NCBI RefSeq assembly: GCF_910592395.1
Contig: NC_088320.1
Span: 5,270,001 to 5,334,000, forward strand
DNA from: Lineus longissimus
Lineage: Eukaryota > Nemertea > Pilidiophora > Heteronemertea > Lineidae
Direction: 5' to 3'
Length of the DNA stretch: 64,000 nt
Shown: piece after piece, positions 36,900 through 49,600 of the stretch
Position numbering within the stretch: the first letter of the stretch is position 1
Layout of the letters: each line of letters starts with the position of its first letter
The notes under the pieces: model-generated
What the model saw: only the letters and a program-made list of their open reading frames with translations
Database searches by the model: none
What the model was told of the DNA's origin: nothing
Program-made: the position numbers and the translations under genes

Positions 36900-39498
36900 A
36901 GAACAGCATTCAGTTCCAGCCTCAGCAGCCATTTTTTCGAACATCCAGGCGGTGGTGATCCATGAGTCACAATCCAGTGAATGAAGCAGGCCAGCGATCC
37001 AGCTTTTTCGAATACCCGTCTGCAGCCACAATCGGCGTAAAAGAATAAATGTGACTCTACTTTTTTCTGGTATCAGTCTCCTCAGAATCTTACAGTGATT
37101 AATTACTTATTACCGTCACATCTTAGACTAATCCCGGCAAATTGAGGTATGGAAATGACTAGTTACCGTGAAGAGAAAGTCATTACAGGTAAATTGCTAA
37201 TTATGTCTTGTAGCCAGTCTATTTTTCGTTGACACTTTCTGGATTGATCGACGCCCGTTATAGTTCATCAACAATCTAGGGCCTGCAGTGACATGCGTAC
37301 GCTTCTTTTCTTTTCTTTTCTTTGTAGGGAAACGTATAGGATACACGCAAAATCTCAACGAAAAAATTCTCTGCAGACCTGTTAGATCATTTACTAACTT
37401 CTTTCTTACATGATGAAATACGTCTTCTGCCATTTTTTTAAGCTGGTGTCACGATGTTTATTGAACCCGTCTTCCTAATTATTAATGCGTCGTGTCCTGT
37501 ATCCGATCACCTCATATCTGTACTTCCCTTTAAGGGACTCGATAGACCGCTGCTGGGTGGTCAAGGTAAAGTTACACAAAGTTGCCAATAGAGCTCTCTC
37601 TCATCTCACAGGCGGTCAAAACTATTCACGCTTGTGTGAGGAAAATATTAAGTGCTGAATCAAACAGAACCCGGTGCCATTACTGTGCATATTTGTCCCT
37701 CGAAAATGGCCAATTTAACCCCCCCCCTTCCTGTTCCTGCCTAAAGTTCCCTTTATCATGCTTAGACATCACTTCTCATTGGTACGCCACTCACGTTTCC
37801 ACGTGACGTGCTCGGACAAAGGGTCAGATAAGGAATCGCAAGAGGCATGACAGTTGCCTTCAGAGACACGTCGGGACTAGCTAATCCAATTATTTGTCTT
37901 CATTCAGAGAATGTTTAATATTCGCAAGTGACCAACGGGAGTACAATATGTACAGTTCGTTTGATTAGATTGAAGCACCGGATTGACCTAATCGATATGG
38001 GTGACGAGTTACCGCGGCAAATATCATGTATATGTGTATGCATCGCCATACATGTACAAACATCTTGACTGGTTAAGCAAAGAGACCCGAGAATTGTCAC
38101 AGGGCGTCACAGAAAAAAACTTCGTCACACTTTCTGACTTGTAATATTTCAGTTTGGCAAATTATTTAAACATTCTCGATCAGGGGCCAATTTTAAGATT
38201 CTTAGGGCTTCCTTAATACGGTATCATAATTTTAAAAGGATTTAGCACTTAAATAACTTGTTCTATTACAAGTCATGGTGTTGGACTTCTTGGGATACAC
38301 ACAGAATATGTTACCGACTTTCGGGTTGGCGTCCCCTTGGCGGAAAATTGCTTCGCAAGCCCCACACGTCCGGGTGACCTGCACATATCGCAAGAAAAGC
38401 AGTTTGTTTTGATTTGTAAACGTAGCTTGTGAAAAATCCTGTCTGTTTTTTCGTCATCGTGGCGCGTGCAACGCAAAAGAAAATCGACCACTTGCGGCAT
38501 TATTGCATGGCGCAGTGATACTGAAGTATTAATAGGAATCGCGTTGAATAGAACTCATCAATTACAGCATAGCCATTACCTGGCAGAAATATACCGATCC
38601 ATTATTCAATAATGTTACCAGATTAGCTTGTTTACACACTGGCGTCTTCAGAAGTCACAGAAAAATACGCTGTCTTGCTTGATATCTCAGCATCCGCAAC
38701 CTAAGCTGTTCTGATGGTCATTATCGAGCACTGCGCCGACTCAATTTGCACTGATAAGGCGTCGTGATCCAGACGTATTCGAGCCACGTCCCCGGACGTT
38801 TTTTTCCGAAGAAACGAAAGAGGAATGGATATGGTAATTACTAGGACATCGATCAGGATGTAGAACCTTGCACGATTACATAGCAATCTCCTTGTCTTGC
38901 ACACTCTGGGGCGATGGGTACCAAGTTCGGCTATATCGAGTGCGCCACGAAAAACTAATAACGGAACTACAATCGTGATTTAGATATTTCTCACCCATCT
39001 TGATATTTGCCACATTGGCCGCTAGTCTTAGGCCAATACGTTGAATATTCTTCATTAAGCAAGACTTTCTAGAAATAATAAATAGTAACGAGTGGCGCTT
39101 AAATGCGAAGTAAAATTTGTTCAAGAAACTATAAATACACCAGTTGAGTTGTGCCTTCAGTGCAATACGTGATAACATTCGCTATTTGTATATCATTATT
39201 GAAAACTACATTAGAATATTTTTGTTCTGCATGTAAAACACAATCTTGGTTCTATCAACCATCATTGCAATAAGCTACATAAATCGCTGATTTGCCCAAT
39301 GTATCAGAGTTAGACCTGTCACAATAAAAAAGAGTTCCGTGAATCTGTTGCGATACGATAAGGTTGAGAGTCTTTTGCCAAGTAAGATCATGATGTACTA
39401 GTGGGTTGAAAACGCGCACTTGCCTTGTCTGGCTGCGTTATACATAAGCTTACATATATCAGTTTGTCTCTCGTTACTTCGAAGTTATAAAGAACTGA
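36900..39498. other. Intergenic stretch, no gene seen
   Basis: No frame above 100 codons has recognisable content, and no repeat stands out. A short poly-C run is near 37720. Confidence 0.45.
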
Positions 39499-40463
39499 TT
39501 ACATTTTATGGTCGGTTTCTTCGCGTTGTTTCCTCCCAACATGCCTGATATGCAACGCGATAAGAATCGTCGGCAAAACAACGCCAGCAACATTGTAATA
39601 CAGGGTCATGAACGAGACGTACTTGAACTGGTTTCCGACAAATGATCCAACTCCGTGTCCGAGCACAACGGATGCCTTCGAGAGAGCGAACACCTTCGCG
39701 GCGGCTTGTTTGCGGCGGTGCTCAAACAGCAAGTGGTACATACCCGGAATGAAGACATAAGCACATGATCGCCCACCTCTATGTGCTATCTCTGGTAATA
39801 TAGTCAACCAGACATTCGTAATGAGAGGGTAGACAATCAAGGAAACCGTAGTTGCTGTAATGGAAACCACCATAAAACTCAGAGGTTTTCCTTCCGCAGA
39901 AGGAATCCGGTTACGGCGCATGCGAGAAGTTGAAGGACGGGCGTGAGCCCGAGGATTATTCCAAGCTGCCATTGCTCTGCCTGCAGTACGTTAATGGATC
40001 TGTTATATGCGGTAGAAAGCATCATGAAATTCGCCATGATGTTGATAATGCTTAGGAGGATTACTTCATTCACAACCAAGTCCTGGAGCAAGTCTTTATA
40101 AGAGGCTACTTTGGAAACCTCGCGGCATTCCTGATTTGATCCCATGATTTGCCCCGCTACATCTTTCGTCGGCGTTTTTTCGGCAAAACCTTTCTCGATC
40201 ACAGGGTCGGTCGATGTATGCAGAACAGCAGTACCTGTATCCGATACACTTCCGAATGACTTCACTTCTCCGGTGATGCGTCCGTTGCGTTGGTCAATAC
40301 TTTCAATTTTGTCCGGTGTCTCCTGGCATGAATGTGCCCCCGAGGCTTTAGGAATCGGGTCCACAGAAGCAGACCTTTCCGACGCTCCTCCATAAGATTT
40401 ATTTTCTTCGGATATTAGGTCTTTCCTTTCACCGTTACTCTCAAGTTTCGGCGGTGGTAGCAG
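39499..40463 (-). pseudogene. MFS transporter fragment, SLC18-like C-terminal half, frameshifted
   Basis: A hydrophilic segment (ERSASVDPIPKASG to SKVASYKDLL) precedes about five or six hydrophobic segments: EVILLSIINIMANFMML, WQLGIILGLTPVLQLLACAV, PLSFMVVSITATTVSLIVY, a loop IPGMYHLLFEHRRKQAAAK, and TLYYNVAGVVLPTILIALHI. The order loop, WQLG, helix, then P-x-M-x-x-L...RR...VFALSKAS resembles transmembrane segments 7-12 of vesicular amine/acetylcholine transporters. The match is weak and could be another MFS family. Two frames must be joined by one base near 39888-39895, between LLACAVTGFLLRK and KPLSFMVV. No in-frame ATG precedes the first segments, an in-frame stop lies at 40464-40466, and no N-terminal half was found. 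I call it a pseudogene fragment. A sequencing error plus unseen upstream exons is the alternative. Confidence 0.5.
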
Positions 40464-41672
40464 TCATTTTCTGAACTCCCCATCGAAATCGACATCACAT
40501 TTTGTATCCTGAATTTTGAGAATACATTTTTCAAACAATGTTTTTCATATGACTACATGTAGTTCATGCTCTGAATAACCCGATATATTCCAGTACAGAG
40601 ATTATGTCAAAGCAGAAGCGTGGGGACGAGTGTCAACTTGGAGGTAGCAGATGTGACACTGAGATCTAACAGATGTGACAAGTGTACTGACATGTTGTCA
40701 TTTGTCATTTGCTTGAACTCGTTCCCGCGTGATTGGCATGTTCGTGAACGGTAGGGAACGGGGGAGTCGAATACAGCCTTCGTAGGCAAAAACGCTGGTA
40801 AACAGTTGGTATCTGTGCAGGGGGACTATAGACAGGAACAGGGTGACCAATTTGGGCATAATCAGGTGACTAATATACACAGTAAGGGCCCTGGGTCATG
40901 AAAGATTCAGCACTAAATATATTCCTCGTACAAGCATGAATCATTTCGCCGTACTGTGAGATGTGAGAGACCCCTATTGGCGACTTCGTGTAACTTTATT
41001 TTGCCTGGCTAGCTGCCACCTATGTTGTCTCTTCAAAGGAACATTTTTCCCTTTTGACTTCCAGCTGGCTACTCTAAATTACAACTGTTTGATACTGAAG
41101 TATACATGTATACGACTACTTATGCTGAACGAAACGACTACTTAAATATGGAAGAGACCACATCTGTACTACACATGTACATACATATGTAGCGGAGTCC
41201 CAGTTACAGCATCCTGGTTGCAGCAGAAACGTTAGGCTACTACTGAGAAAGGTTACAAACGGTGATAAGTCCCCTTTTACACGACCACAATTTACGGCTA
41301 TTAAACTACCGAATTTAATAACATAAAGCCCTAAAATCTAGTAAATCCGGCATTGAGAGTTATTACATCCACACGGTCAGCCTGGACTGTCGTATACGGA
41401 AGTTACGCCTACTTTACACAATACATAGTTTAACAGTATACATATGAAATTCATGATCATGTAGCCAATTGTAACACATCTACAGGATAGTTCATTACTA
41501 CATGCATTACTTTGTGCATATTTCTAACTATAACCAGCTGTTATTGTCAGCTCGAATTGCTATTTTGTATAAATATTGATTAGGATACGCTCACTACGAA
41601 ACGGATTCAATACTCGAGCAGTGTCGCTCCCGAAGGTGAACAAAACCAGCCGACTTATAAATTTGGCGGAAT
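40464..41672. other. Gap between the MFS fragment and the sulfotransferase-like gene
   Basis: No coding signal was seen. It would hold any upstream exons of the divergent transporter fragment, but none reads as an MFS N-terminal half. Confidence 0.4.
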
Positions 41673-43028
41673 ATGGTTGTCCTTGCCATGTACTTGATTT
41701 ACAAGTTTCACCTGTTGGGGAGATACGTTTTCATAAAAGTGCAGAGTTTCTTTTGGCGAATCAATGGAGTGGGCTCCTGCCTGGATCGAATCTGGAACGG
41801 TGACCAGTACGAACGATCAGCGCATGTGCTGGATATCCTTTGGCGTTTCAAGCCTATGCCATCTTATGCTAACTGCATAGAAAACTTCACGACCACTCAC
41901 AGGAACTTCACGCACCCAAACGTTATCAGATCCGACGCAGTGTCACTGATGTGCGTGACGGGAAATGAAGCAATTTTCGTCGAGGTACCGCCAGATATTG
42001 ACCTGTATAGCTGCTCCAAGTATCCGTTGATCTTTAGGCATCAATACGACTTCGCCATACGACTGATTCGTATGCCCATCTCCTCCTTTCATCGGATTTC
42101 GCAGGCGATAGGGGACCCGGATGACAAGGAAGTGATCATGGTCCATTACACGGAGCGTTGTGGGTCAACACTGCTGGTGCAACTTCTGGAGCGGCTTCGT
42201 CTGGGTAAAACTTCTGCCAAACCCAGCGTCAGTTTTTCAGAGTGTACAAGCTTTGAACCGATCTTCAGCAACAGGAGTGAATACAATGAGCTCGAGTTCC
42301 TCGAAATCCTACGCAGTTCATTCCGCGTCATTTGCAAGTACGAAACCCCCTTGGTCATAATCAAGGCTTTTCTCGGGACCTGGATTAGGCTGGTGCCAGA
42401 AGTTTCCACTCTGTTTCCGAGATTTCACCAGCTATTTGCCGACCGAGCATCGCTTCCACAAATCACGTCAAGACTGCGCGTCACCGACCAGGTTGTGGAA
42501 TTCAGGCTGCTGCACTTTGCCCAATCCCACCCCACGGCCGCAAGATGGTTAAATCTTCCGCGAGAACAATTACTGAGGCATTATTACGGTGAACTTTACG
42601 AACAGTTAAAACATGGCGACGCACTCGTGAAGCTTACGAGGTTTGAAACTCTTAGCCTCAGCACGCTGGCTCTTAAAAAGACATATGTTGATTACTACAA
42701 GCGTGGCAATCGCATTGCTGCCGTGCGTCTTGAAGACATCGAGCAGAACCCCCACGCCGCTCTCCACCAGGTTTTAGCTTACTGCAAACTAGAAAACCAC
42801 ATGGACCAAATCCCGGTAATGATGAAGGCACTGGAAAGAGATTCCCATGCGAACAACCCAAACAGGCTCTGCAAGAAGAGTCGTGGGGTTCAGTCCAGAC
42901 CACGGGATACTGTTCAGGTTGCTAGATGCGATGAACTTTGTGATCGTTTTGGTCTGTTCCGGCTCTCCGACCCTTCGAGACTTCCAGGAACCATTAGTTC
43001 AATTCCAGTGTCACCAAAAGACTCTTAG
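41673..43028 (+). CDS. Sulfotransferase-like P-loop protein, intronless, 451 aa
   Basis: A probable membrane-anchored (type II) protein of the diverse sulfotransferase-like P-loop group. Residues 1-28 are hydrophobic with basic residues, like a signal anchor. A 5'-phosphosulfate-type loop, HYTERCGSTLLVQLLERL, begins at 158. VIIKAF at 228 is followed by LFPRFHQLFADR at 247-258, the place of the strand and 3'-phosphate site, where the usual R-(D/N)-P...S is not clear. VRLEDIEQNPHAALHQVL (351-368) is the typical late acceptor-side motif, and RDSHANNPNRL (389-399) fits the C-terminal loop of the group. N-glycosylation sequons are present (NFT at 71 and 78). Cofactor binding is inferred from the first loop; the substrate is unknown. 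The frame is intact, and no intron is needed. Confidence 0.72.
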   Translation: MVVLAMYLIYKFHLLGRYVFIKVQSFFWRINGVGSCLDRIWNGDQYERSAHVLDILWRFKPMPSYANCIENFTTTHRNFTHPNVIRSDAVSLMCVTGNEAIFVEVPPDIDLYSCSKYPLIFRHQYDFAIRLIRMPISSFHRISQAIGDPDDKEVIMVHYTERCGSTLLVQLLERLRLGKTSAKPSVSFSECTSFEPIFSNRSEYNELEFLEILRSSFRVICKYETPLVIIKAFLGTWIRLVPEVSTLFPRFHQLFADRASLPQITSRLRVTDQVVEFRLLHFAQSHPTAARWLNLPREQLLRHYYGELYEQLKHGDALVKLTRFETLSLSTLALKKTYVDYYKRGNRIAAVRLEDIEQNPHAALHQVLAYCKLENHMDQIPVMMKALERDSHANNPNRLCKKSRGVQSRPRDTVQVARCDELCDRFGLFRLSDPSRLPGTISSIPVSPKDS

Positions 43029-46000
43029 TTACCTTGTGAACGTTTCAAATTTTACTGTGCATTAGGAGTATGCCGTTCCCCTTAGCGGGCGACAACCCTG
43101 GTCGCGTTTGAACTCTATTTTGCTCCAGTTTGGTCACTTGACGACCAATCTTCCTTGAAACGTGGGCGTATTTGCACAGGAGTGGGTACCGCTTCTGCAA
43201 GTAAGACAAAAGAGTTCACATTTTTAAAGCCTTATTACTGTTTTTCGTACATTACTTGTACATGTTTTTCGACATTACGCATTCATTGGAAAGTAATCAA
43301 GGCAGACTCACTATTTATGAGTATTTTGAGATCTGTAACCCTTTAAAAAAGATCGTTTGCTTGGGGGGGACGAAACATTTTTCGTTCAGTAAAATTTCAA
43401 TCACCGATGTGACTTTAGTCGCGTCATTGCCTAAAAGTATCCAACGAGGACACGCCGGCCAGGAAGTCTAACAAGATCGCCATGACGGATGTCGCAAAAC
43501 ATGATCCTTTTGCGACACTACTGGTGTTAGCTGAACAGAAAATTTGAGCGCGCCGAGGCACTTTATTTACAGAATTCTTTTTGTACCATTCTGTCTAGGA
43601 TCCCGTTTCGTTGGCGATGGTTGTATTCAATACCGGCGAGTATTGCGGAAGTAACAAAAAACAGCGTTTATTTTGCGACATTCGTAGCGGAAGCTGACCG
43701 GAAAATTCGAATGCTTCAAGTCACTTTGCAGATTGAATTTGTTTTACGCAAGATTCATCTTCAGGGTCGTCGTAAAGGATAAGACCACGCGGGATTTTTT
43801 GAGTAAAATAGATGGATACTGACCACAATAAGGTGTGTGGAAGTAGAAATCCGTCAAATTAGAAATCGTAACGTTTTAAGGTCTGAAGAAATTTTCGTCA
43901 AAAAAGGGGCGGAAAAATTTGACTATTTACAGTAGAAGTCAGGCTTATTGCTTTCCCACTGTGTTTCATGTTAGAAAACGAAAGAAAACCTCTTGAGGGA
44001 TATTAGCTGAAGTCATTGAAATAAAAAGTGTTCTACTTACTGAATTTAATCTACTTACGGCCAACGGATATTAAGTTAACTTAATTTGTCTGCCGTATAA
44101 TTGAATTTGTTTTGTACCTCGGGTAGTGCTTTATATTGACCTACATGTAACGAATTGGAGGTCAAATCGGAGCAATCTGATAACTTTTTAGCTGAACAAA
44201 AATCAAATAAGATTTCGGTTTGAACAGCAAAGGATCAACATAAATAACGTGCGGTGTTATAAGAGCTCACCGCCGAAGACCTCCAGCGAACAGCTGATTT
44301 TGTCACGGTACATGACCGGAGGATATGATGCAACATGCACGTAACATCTGAACGTAGTAGAAGAAGAAGAGCTTACTGTCTTCACTATCTATATTTACAT
44401 TCATTATATCAGAGTCTTTCAATAAAGACTCTGATTATATCAAGTAAGCAGCTGTCCATTTCCTATTCGTAATGATATTCTCCCTTATACGGATTATACC
44501 TTCCTCTATAAATATATCAAGACTGGTAATCAACCGAGGGAAATACGACGTGAGATCCTCAACACGGGTCACCTGCGGTTAGGTCCGGTGTAGAAGTAAA
44601 AAATGTCCCCCTAGAAAAAGTGTCCCGCCCTATTTTATTTTGACGGATTATCGAATATGGTTCTGTAGCGGCCGTGACTGCCAATAGCTCAGAAAGTAAA
44701 GCGTATAATCGAATCAATTTGCGCTTCTACACTTCTACACTCCTTCTTCACTTCTACATGTACACATCTGTGGAAGTTTGAAATGTCCAAGGATAGAATG
44801 TCCGGGGAGCATAGGATTACGTCATGCTGCTTTTATCGGCCACTTGGCCTTCAGCCACCTTAAAACAATTTATTGGAATTTCTGGAACAATTTGTACCTG
44901 AAAATCAAAGGGACCCTACCTTCAGACCGTTATCTGCTCATCCTGCGATCTCTGAGACACTCTAACAAAATTCCGAAAAATTACAAACAGCGGATTCCCA
45001 CGTGGTGAATGATTGTTACTATCAATCACGACAGATGGCGCTATTTGAAGACAAATTCGATACGATGTGAACATTGTGCACGTGCGTGTGATGGTCCAAT
45101 ATCTGAAGGTTGCCAGCGCTGACTGTCGTTAGGTGAAGAAACCAACATGACCAACAGCCATTGGCTAACATGAATGGATGGAGGTCTGAGAATTCCATAA
45201 TGCTACTCATACAGAAAAAAAAATCTATAAATATGATCCGTCACAGCAAAACCAGGCGTAGGTCGTACAGAAGATGAGCCTCAATGACACAAGAAGATAA
45301 TGGAATAAATAGATGTACTCAGAAAACATTTTGACACATTGTACGTTGGCCTAAAAACAAGGAACGATGAACAAATCAGGTTGGATTTTCAGAATCATGT
45401 GCTTAACTTCAGTGATGGGGACCTCCCAAACAGCAATGCTGTAAAGGAATCTGGCTGGTTACTTAGAGTCCAATACAGTTTACACTGTACCACTATGTGT
45501 CCGATGAGCTGCAAACTGCAAACTCGCCATTAAAAGCTCTGTTATGTGTTAGGTATATCTCAAAATGGTGTTCGATAGCGCGGTCAAAAAACGATAGAAC
45601 ATCAACACTCCTGCAAATGCCGCCGTCAAAAGTGATGACAGGCACACAAAACGCCGCAGTGATTCACGTACCAAATTATTAAAAGTTCTACCACTAAAAT
45701 GACAGTTCTGACACTTGACAATAATTTTTTCGTGCCTTTGGAATGTTGTTACCATTAAAATATATATACTACCACCTGAGTCAATCCGTCGATTTTCATC
45801 CGTCATTTGAATTGGCATAAAATCAACAGTTTTCATCATAGACACTTGCCACTTTGAAAAAGCATAGCCATAGATGTACAACTGGTTCAAAAACAACACA
45901 AAAAAATTAAGTGAACAGTGCGTACCGTTGACGTTCTATAGACCTTATAGAAAACGTTGATCTACGTGGTTCGGCCTTCAAAGGGTTAATCTCGTCAGCA

Positions 46001-46394
46001 TCCCAACGACAACACATATACGCCCAATTAGTCGAAATCGGGTTTTTCAAGTACATCACTACCCAAATTGACGTTGTTTGATTTGTGTTGTGTTAGAGAA
46101 TGTTTGTTGTACACACTCTACTGTACGTATGACATTTTTGAACATACTTGAGTTGTGCATTTTAGAGTGTGCTTGTTATTGACATTCTCATGTCCTAATG
46201 CTATACGTACGTTTAACTTATCGCCGCTTATAGGATTTTGGCATTGAACCCGTTTTTGCAGCCTCTGAAAGTGGTCTCTTGCTTTCTGATACAACTGTAA
46301 TGGAGTAAGATTAGGATTAAGCCTTTCGGGGTGAGAAGAATCCCAACTTAATCATTATTTTTTAACTTTAGAATTAAGACGTCTAAATATCATT
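43029..46394. other. Intergenic stretch, small hairpins only
   Basis: No gene seen. Two short perfect hairpins: tgtcgcaaaa...ttttgcgaca at 43490-43517, and cagagtcttt-caat-aaagactctg near 44410-44433. Confidence 0.5.
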
Positions 46395-46596
46395 GGCTGA
46401 AAAATCCTTAAGTGGTTTTTCAGGCAACACACATACCAGTATGCACCCCGCAGAGGTTTTCCAGAGAACTGATCGAACAAACTCCTGAATGTTGTTGAGT
46501 TTGTGAAAAACCTTAAAGGATTTTTCATTTGCCTGAAAAAAACTCTACGGGGTGGTTATTCGTGTTGGCTGAAAATGGTTTCTCAGAAGCCTTTAA
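46395..46596. mobile_element. Foldback element, family D, abutting an exon acceptor
   Basis: The left arm (ggtttttcaggcaacacaca, then tatgcaccccgcagaggttt) pairs with the right arm, whose reverse complement reads gaaaccattttcagccaaca, then accaccccgtagagttttt. The right arm ends about 15 bp before the tatttttcag acceptor of the first exon of the 46.6-58.9 kb gene. Confidence 0.6.
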
Positions 46597-46631
46597 CTCT
46601 TATTTTTCAGATTGCACCAAAGGAACCACAA

Positions 46632-49600
46632 ATGTCTAAAACGGCAGAAAATATTCCCCTTTTGGAAAGGATTATCAGTCGGAGGCAGGAAATAAAACTG
46701 GTAGGTGTCATTGCCTTCTAGAGCGGCACATGCTTCTCGGTTATAAAAATTGCTTTAGGTGCCATTTTTTGGGCTTGGGGCGAGGGGTGGAGGGGGGTGT
46801 AAGTAGAAAGTGAAAAATGCCTTAGGGGCTGTTAAACAGAAAACAAATGACCTTTCCGATGGTGAATTAAAAATCGATCACAGCATACTGAAACAGTCAA
46901 TACTCCTTTGAAACGAGCAATAATTCAATTACTTGTATTGGCTGAATGCACAGCATCGTCTGGTAGACTGTGAAGCTAGGTATATATCAACTGTTGCTTG
47001 GGAGCGAAGCAGCGACAGTGCTAGAGAAACTGGGTGGATTAAAAAGCAGTGAGATAGCATTATTCGTGCTGCGTGTGACGATATCTACGCGAATGATTTG
47101 ATACCAACTGAAAAACGGGTGAGTGTTGTGCTTTGTATGCGTTATTTCATTTTTGCGTTTTAGTAAAATTATGCGGGTCAATTTATCAGAATCGCATCCC
47201 GAGATACAGGTTTTTGATACTCCTACTCGTGACGGGGGTATATCTTGAAAACAACTGGTGTCGAGACCTCAACCGCTTGAATGCAGTCAGGCATTCGACA
47301 ACAGACACCATCACCGAAATTATTCATTGTAGCTGTAAGGAGACCAGCCCATTTCATGGTAGAAATCTCGCAAATTGACTATTAAAGAATATCTCCTCAT
47401 TTCACTGTGGCATCACTATGAGTTCAAATCGTTCTCGTTCTAATAGTCGAGTTCTTATCCTCCTTTCGAGAAGATTCTTTTGGCCTGGCTCTATCACCCG
47501 TGAAGAACTGTTGGACACACTAATGAACACGAAATGACAAAATCATATAGCATGTCTTGACATAAATCTTTATTGTGCTCGACTTGTCACCATGCATGAT
47601 AGCCAAACAAACACTTTACACGAACAAATATCTAATAGACTGTGAAGAGCATGTTCTTACTAAAAATGCTTTTTAGTTTACCGGAAGTTGTTCTCTGGCA
47701 ACCATCTTCAAAGGAAAGCAATCGCGGAGTGATACGTAATCGGAGCAACGGGCTGTGTGTGAATCGTGTTTAGGCCAGATTTAAGAAATCAATTAATTTC
47801 GTACTTTGGTAACAACGCTCAACAAGTTTACAAGGTCCAGTGGCCTCAAAAGCTTCACAAAACACCTTAATTTCTGAATATATATATCGGCACCACAAAT
47901 TTATCATGGTGGTACTTTGTAGAACATGAAAATGGGTTCTTCTGCTGCCACCTGCAAACTTAGGAGACATAGGCTGGCGGGAGGCTAAAAAAGACAAAAT
48001 TGTAAAACGGCATTAGCAGCTAGACACATTTCCATGTTTTCAGATTGAGGAATGTGTTTTGAAAGTGATAATTGATGTTGCTGACCTTCCTTCTGGTGCT
48101 TTTAATGCGCCAAAAATACACCAAATATGCATCCGGCCGAAAAAAAGACACACATCAAATTCAGACTATTATAACTATTTACATCACAGAACTTCATTCA
48201 AAAATTTTTAAATCATTTACGAATTTTCACGACCGTTATTCTCCACAAATATCGATTTATAATAATGGTTGTATGCAATATTAATTGTTTTGCAATAACA
48301 CTAGTTTATCTAAGGTATCATAATTGGCACAGCTATCGGAAGAGGCTGTGAATAGCACGGATGCGTTTCGCCCCAAGTTATAGATATTGATTTATAGATA
48401 TTTATTCAGGGGCAGAAACAATGTACATGTATATTGCAACCACTCTTGTTCACAGAAACTATATAGTATGGCTGGAGGCATTTCCTTGTTTCCTCATTTC
48501 GAGCCATTATCACAAATATTTCAAATAATAATAATTTTTAAAAAAAGTAATAATAAAAATAAACTCGAATACCATGAATGCCAAATCAAGCTAAATACGT
48601 GTATCACAATGTAGTACTGTATTTTACAAAAATGTGTCAATCTTAAATGCTAGAGCCAAATTTACAGCTGATAACCAGTCTCTCAAAATAAAAAAATCCA
48701 ACGCACGAGGTGTGGGTACATGTATCTACATAAGTATGACGTACTGGGTTTTTGAAACACGCATACGTAAATCGATACGGTTACGTCAAACGCAAATCGA
48801 TACGGATACATCAAACGGAACTCGCTAATCGTTCTGCACTTTGGCACCTGTTAGAGTGTGGTACTTTGGTCAAAACGTTTTAGTTTTATCTATCATCACC
48901 AAACTTCATCAGTGAGTTGAACCACTCGAATAATGTATTCAGTAATGTTTGTCCAAAACTGACCGCGGTAGAGTACTTACAGGCAGTTAATAACATGGAC
49001 CATGTTGCACCTGTAATGCTCCCAGAGAATGGAACTTGAATCACGAATGTGCAGGCCAATAGATAGGGGTGATAATGTGAAGCGCTTTGAGCGGCAGAAA
49101 CCAGTTAGATTTAGCGCTATAAGTATTATAACAACCAGACACCAACAAACAAGTTCTAACAGCCCATATCACATCATCATCATCATCACCCCATCATACT
49201 TTTCAGCCCCCCCCCCCCGTGGTTCGTATCACTAATATCCGTAATAAAGAAGAAGCATATAAACTTCTTAAGATGTCAAAGACTTGAGAATCTACTTTCT
49301 GCGAAATGAAGCTCTCACCAAGTCTTGCCAAAAAGCAAAGCACAACCGAAGCATGCCACGCAGCGCACGTTCTTCCTGTCGTATCGTACCGAACTCACAA
49401 TGTGGAAAGTTTTGATGAATTTAAAAATATATACTGGCTAAAATTACAGCCCTCCTTTATTTTCAGGAAAAAGAGGATGCGCGGAAAGCTAAAGCAGCAA
49501 GGCGTGAAGAAAGGGTAAGTTCAGTTCCAATACCAGGTGAGGTCACATTTTTTGCTGGAAAGCATACAGGTTTATATCATTTCAAAATATTTTTATATGC

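Noticed and set aside
44410-44433. Hairpin resembling a histone mRNA stem-loop
   Set aside because: The stem and loop do not match the histone 3' stem-loop consensus, and no histone gene is nearby.
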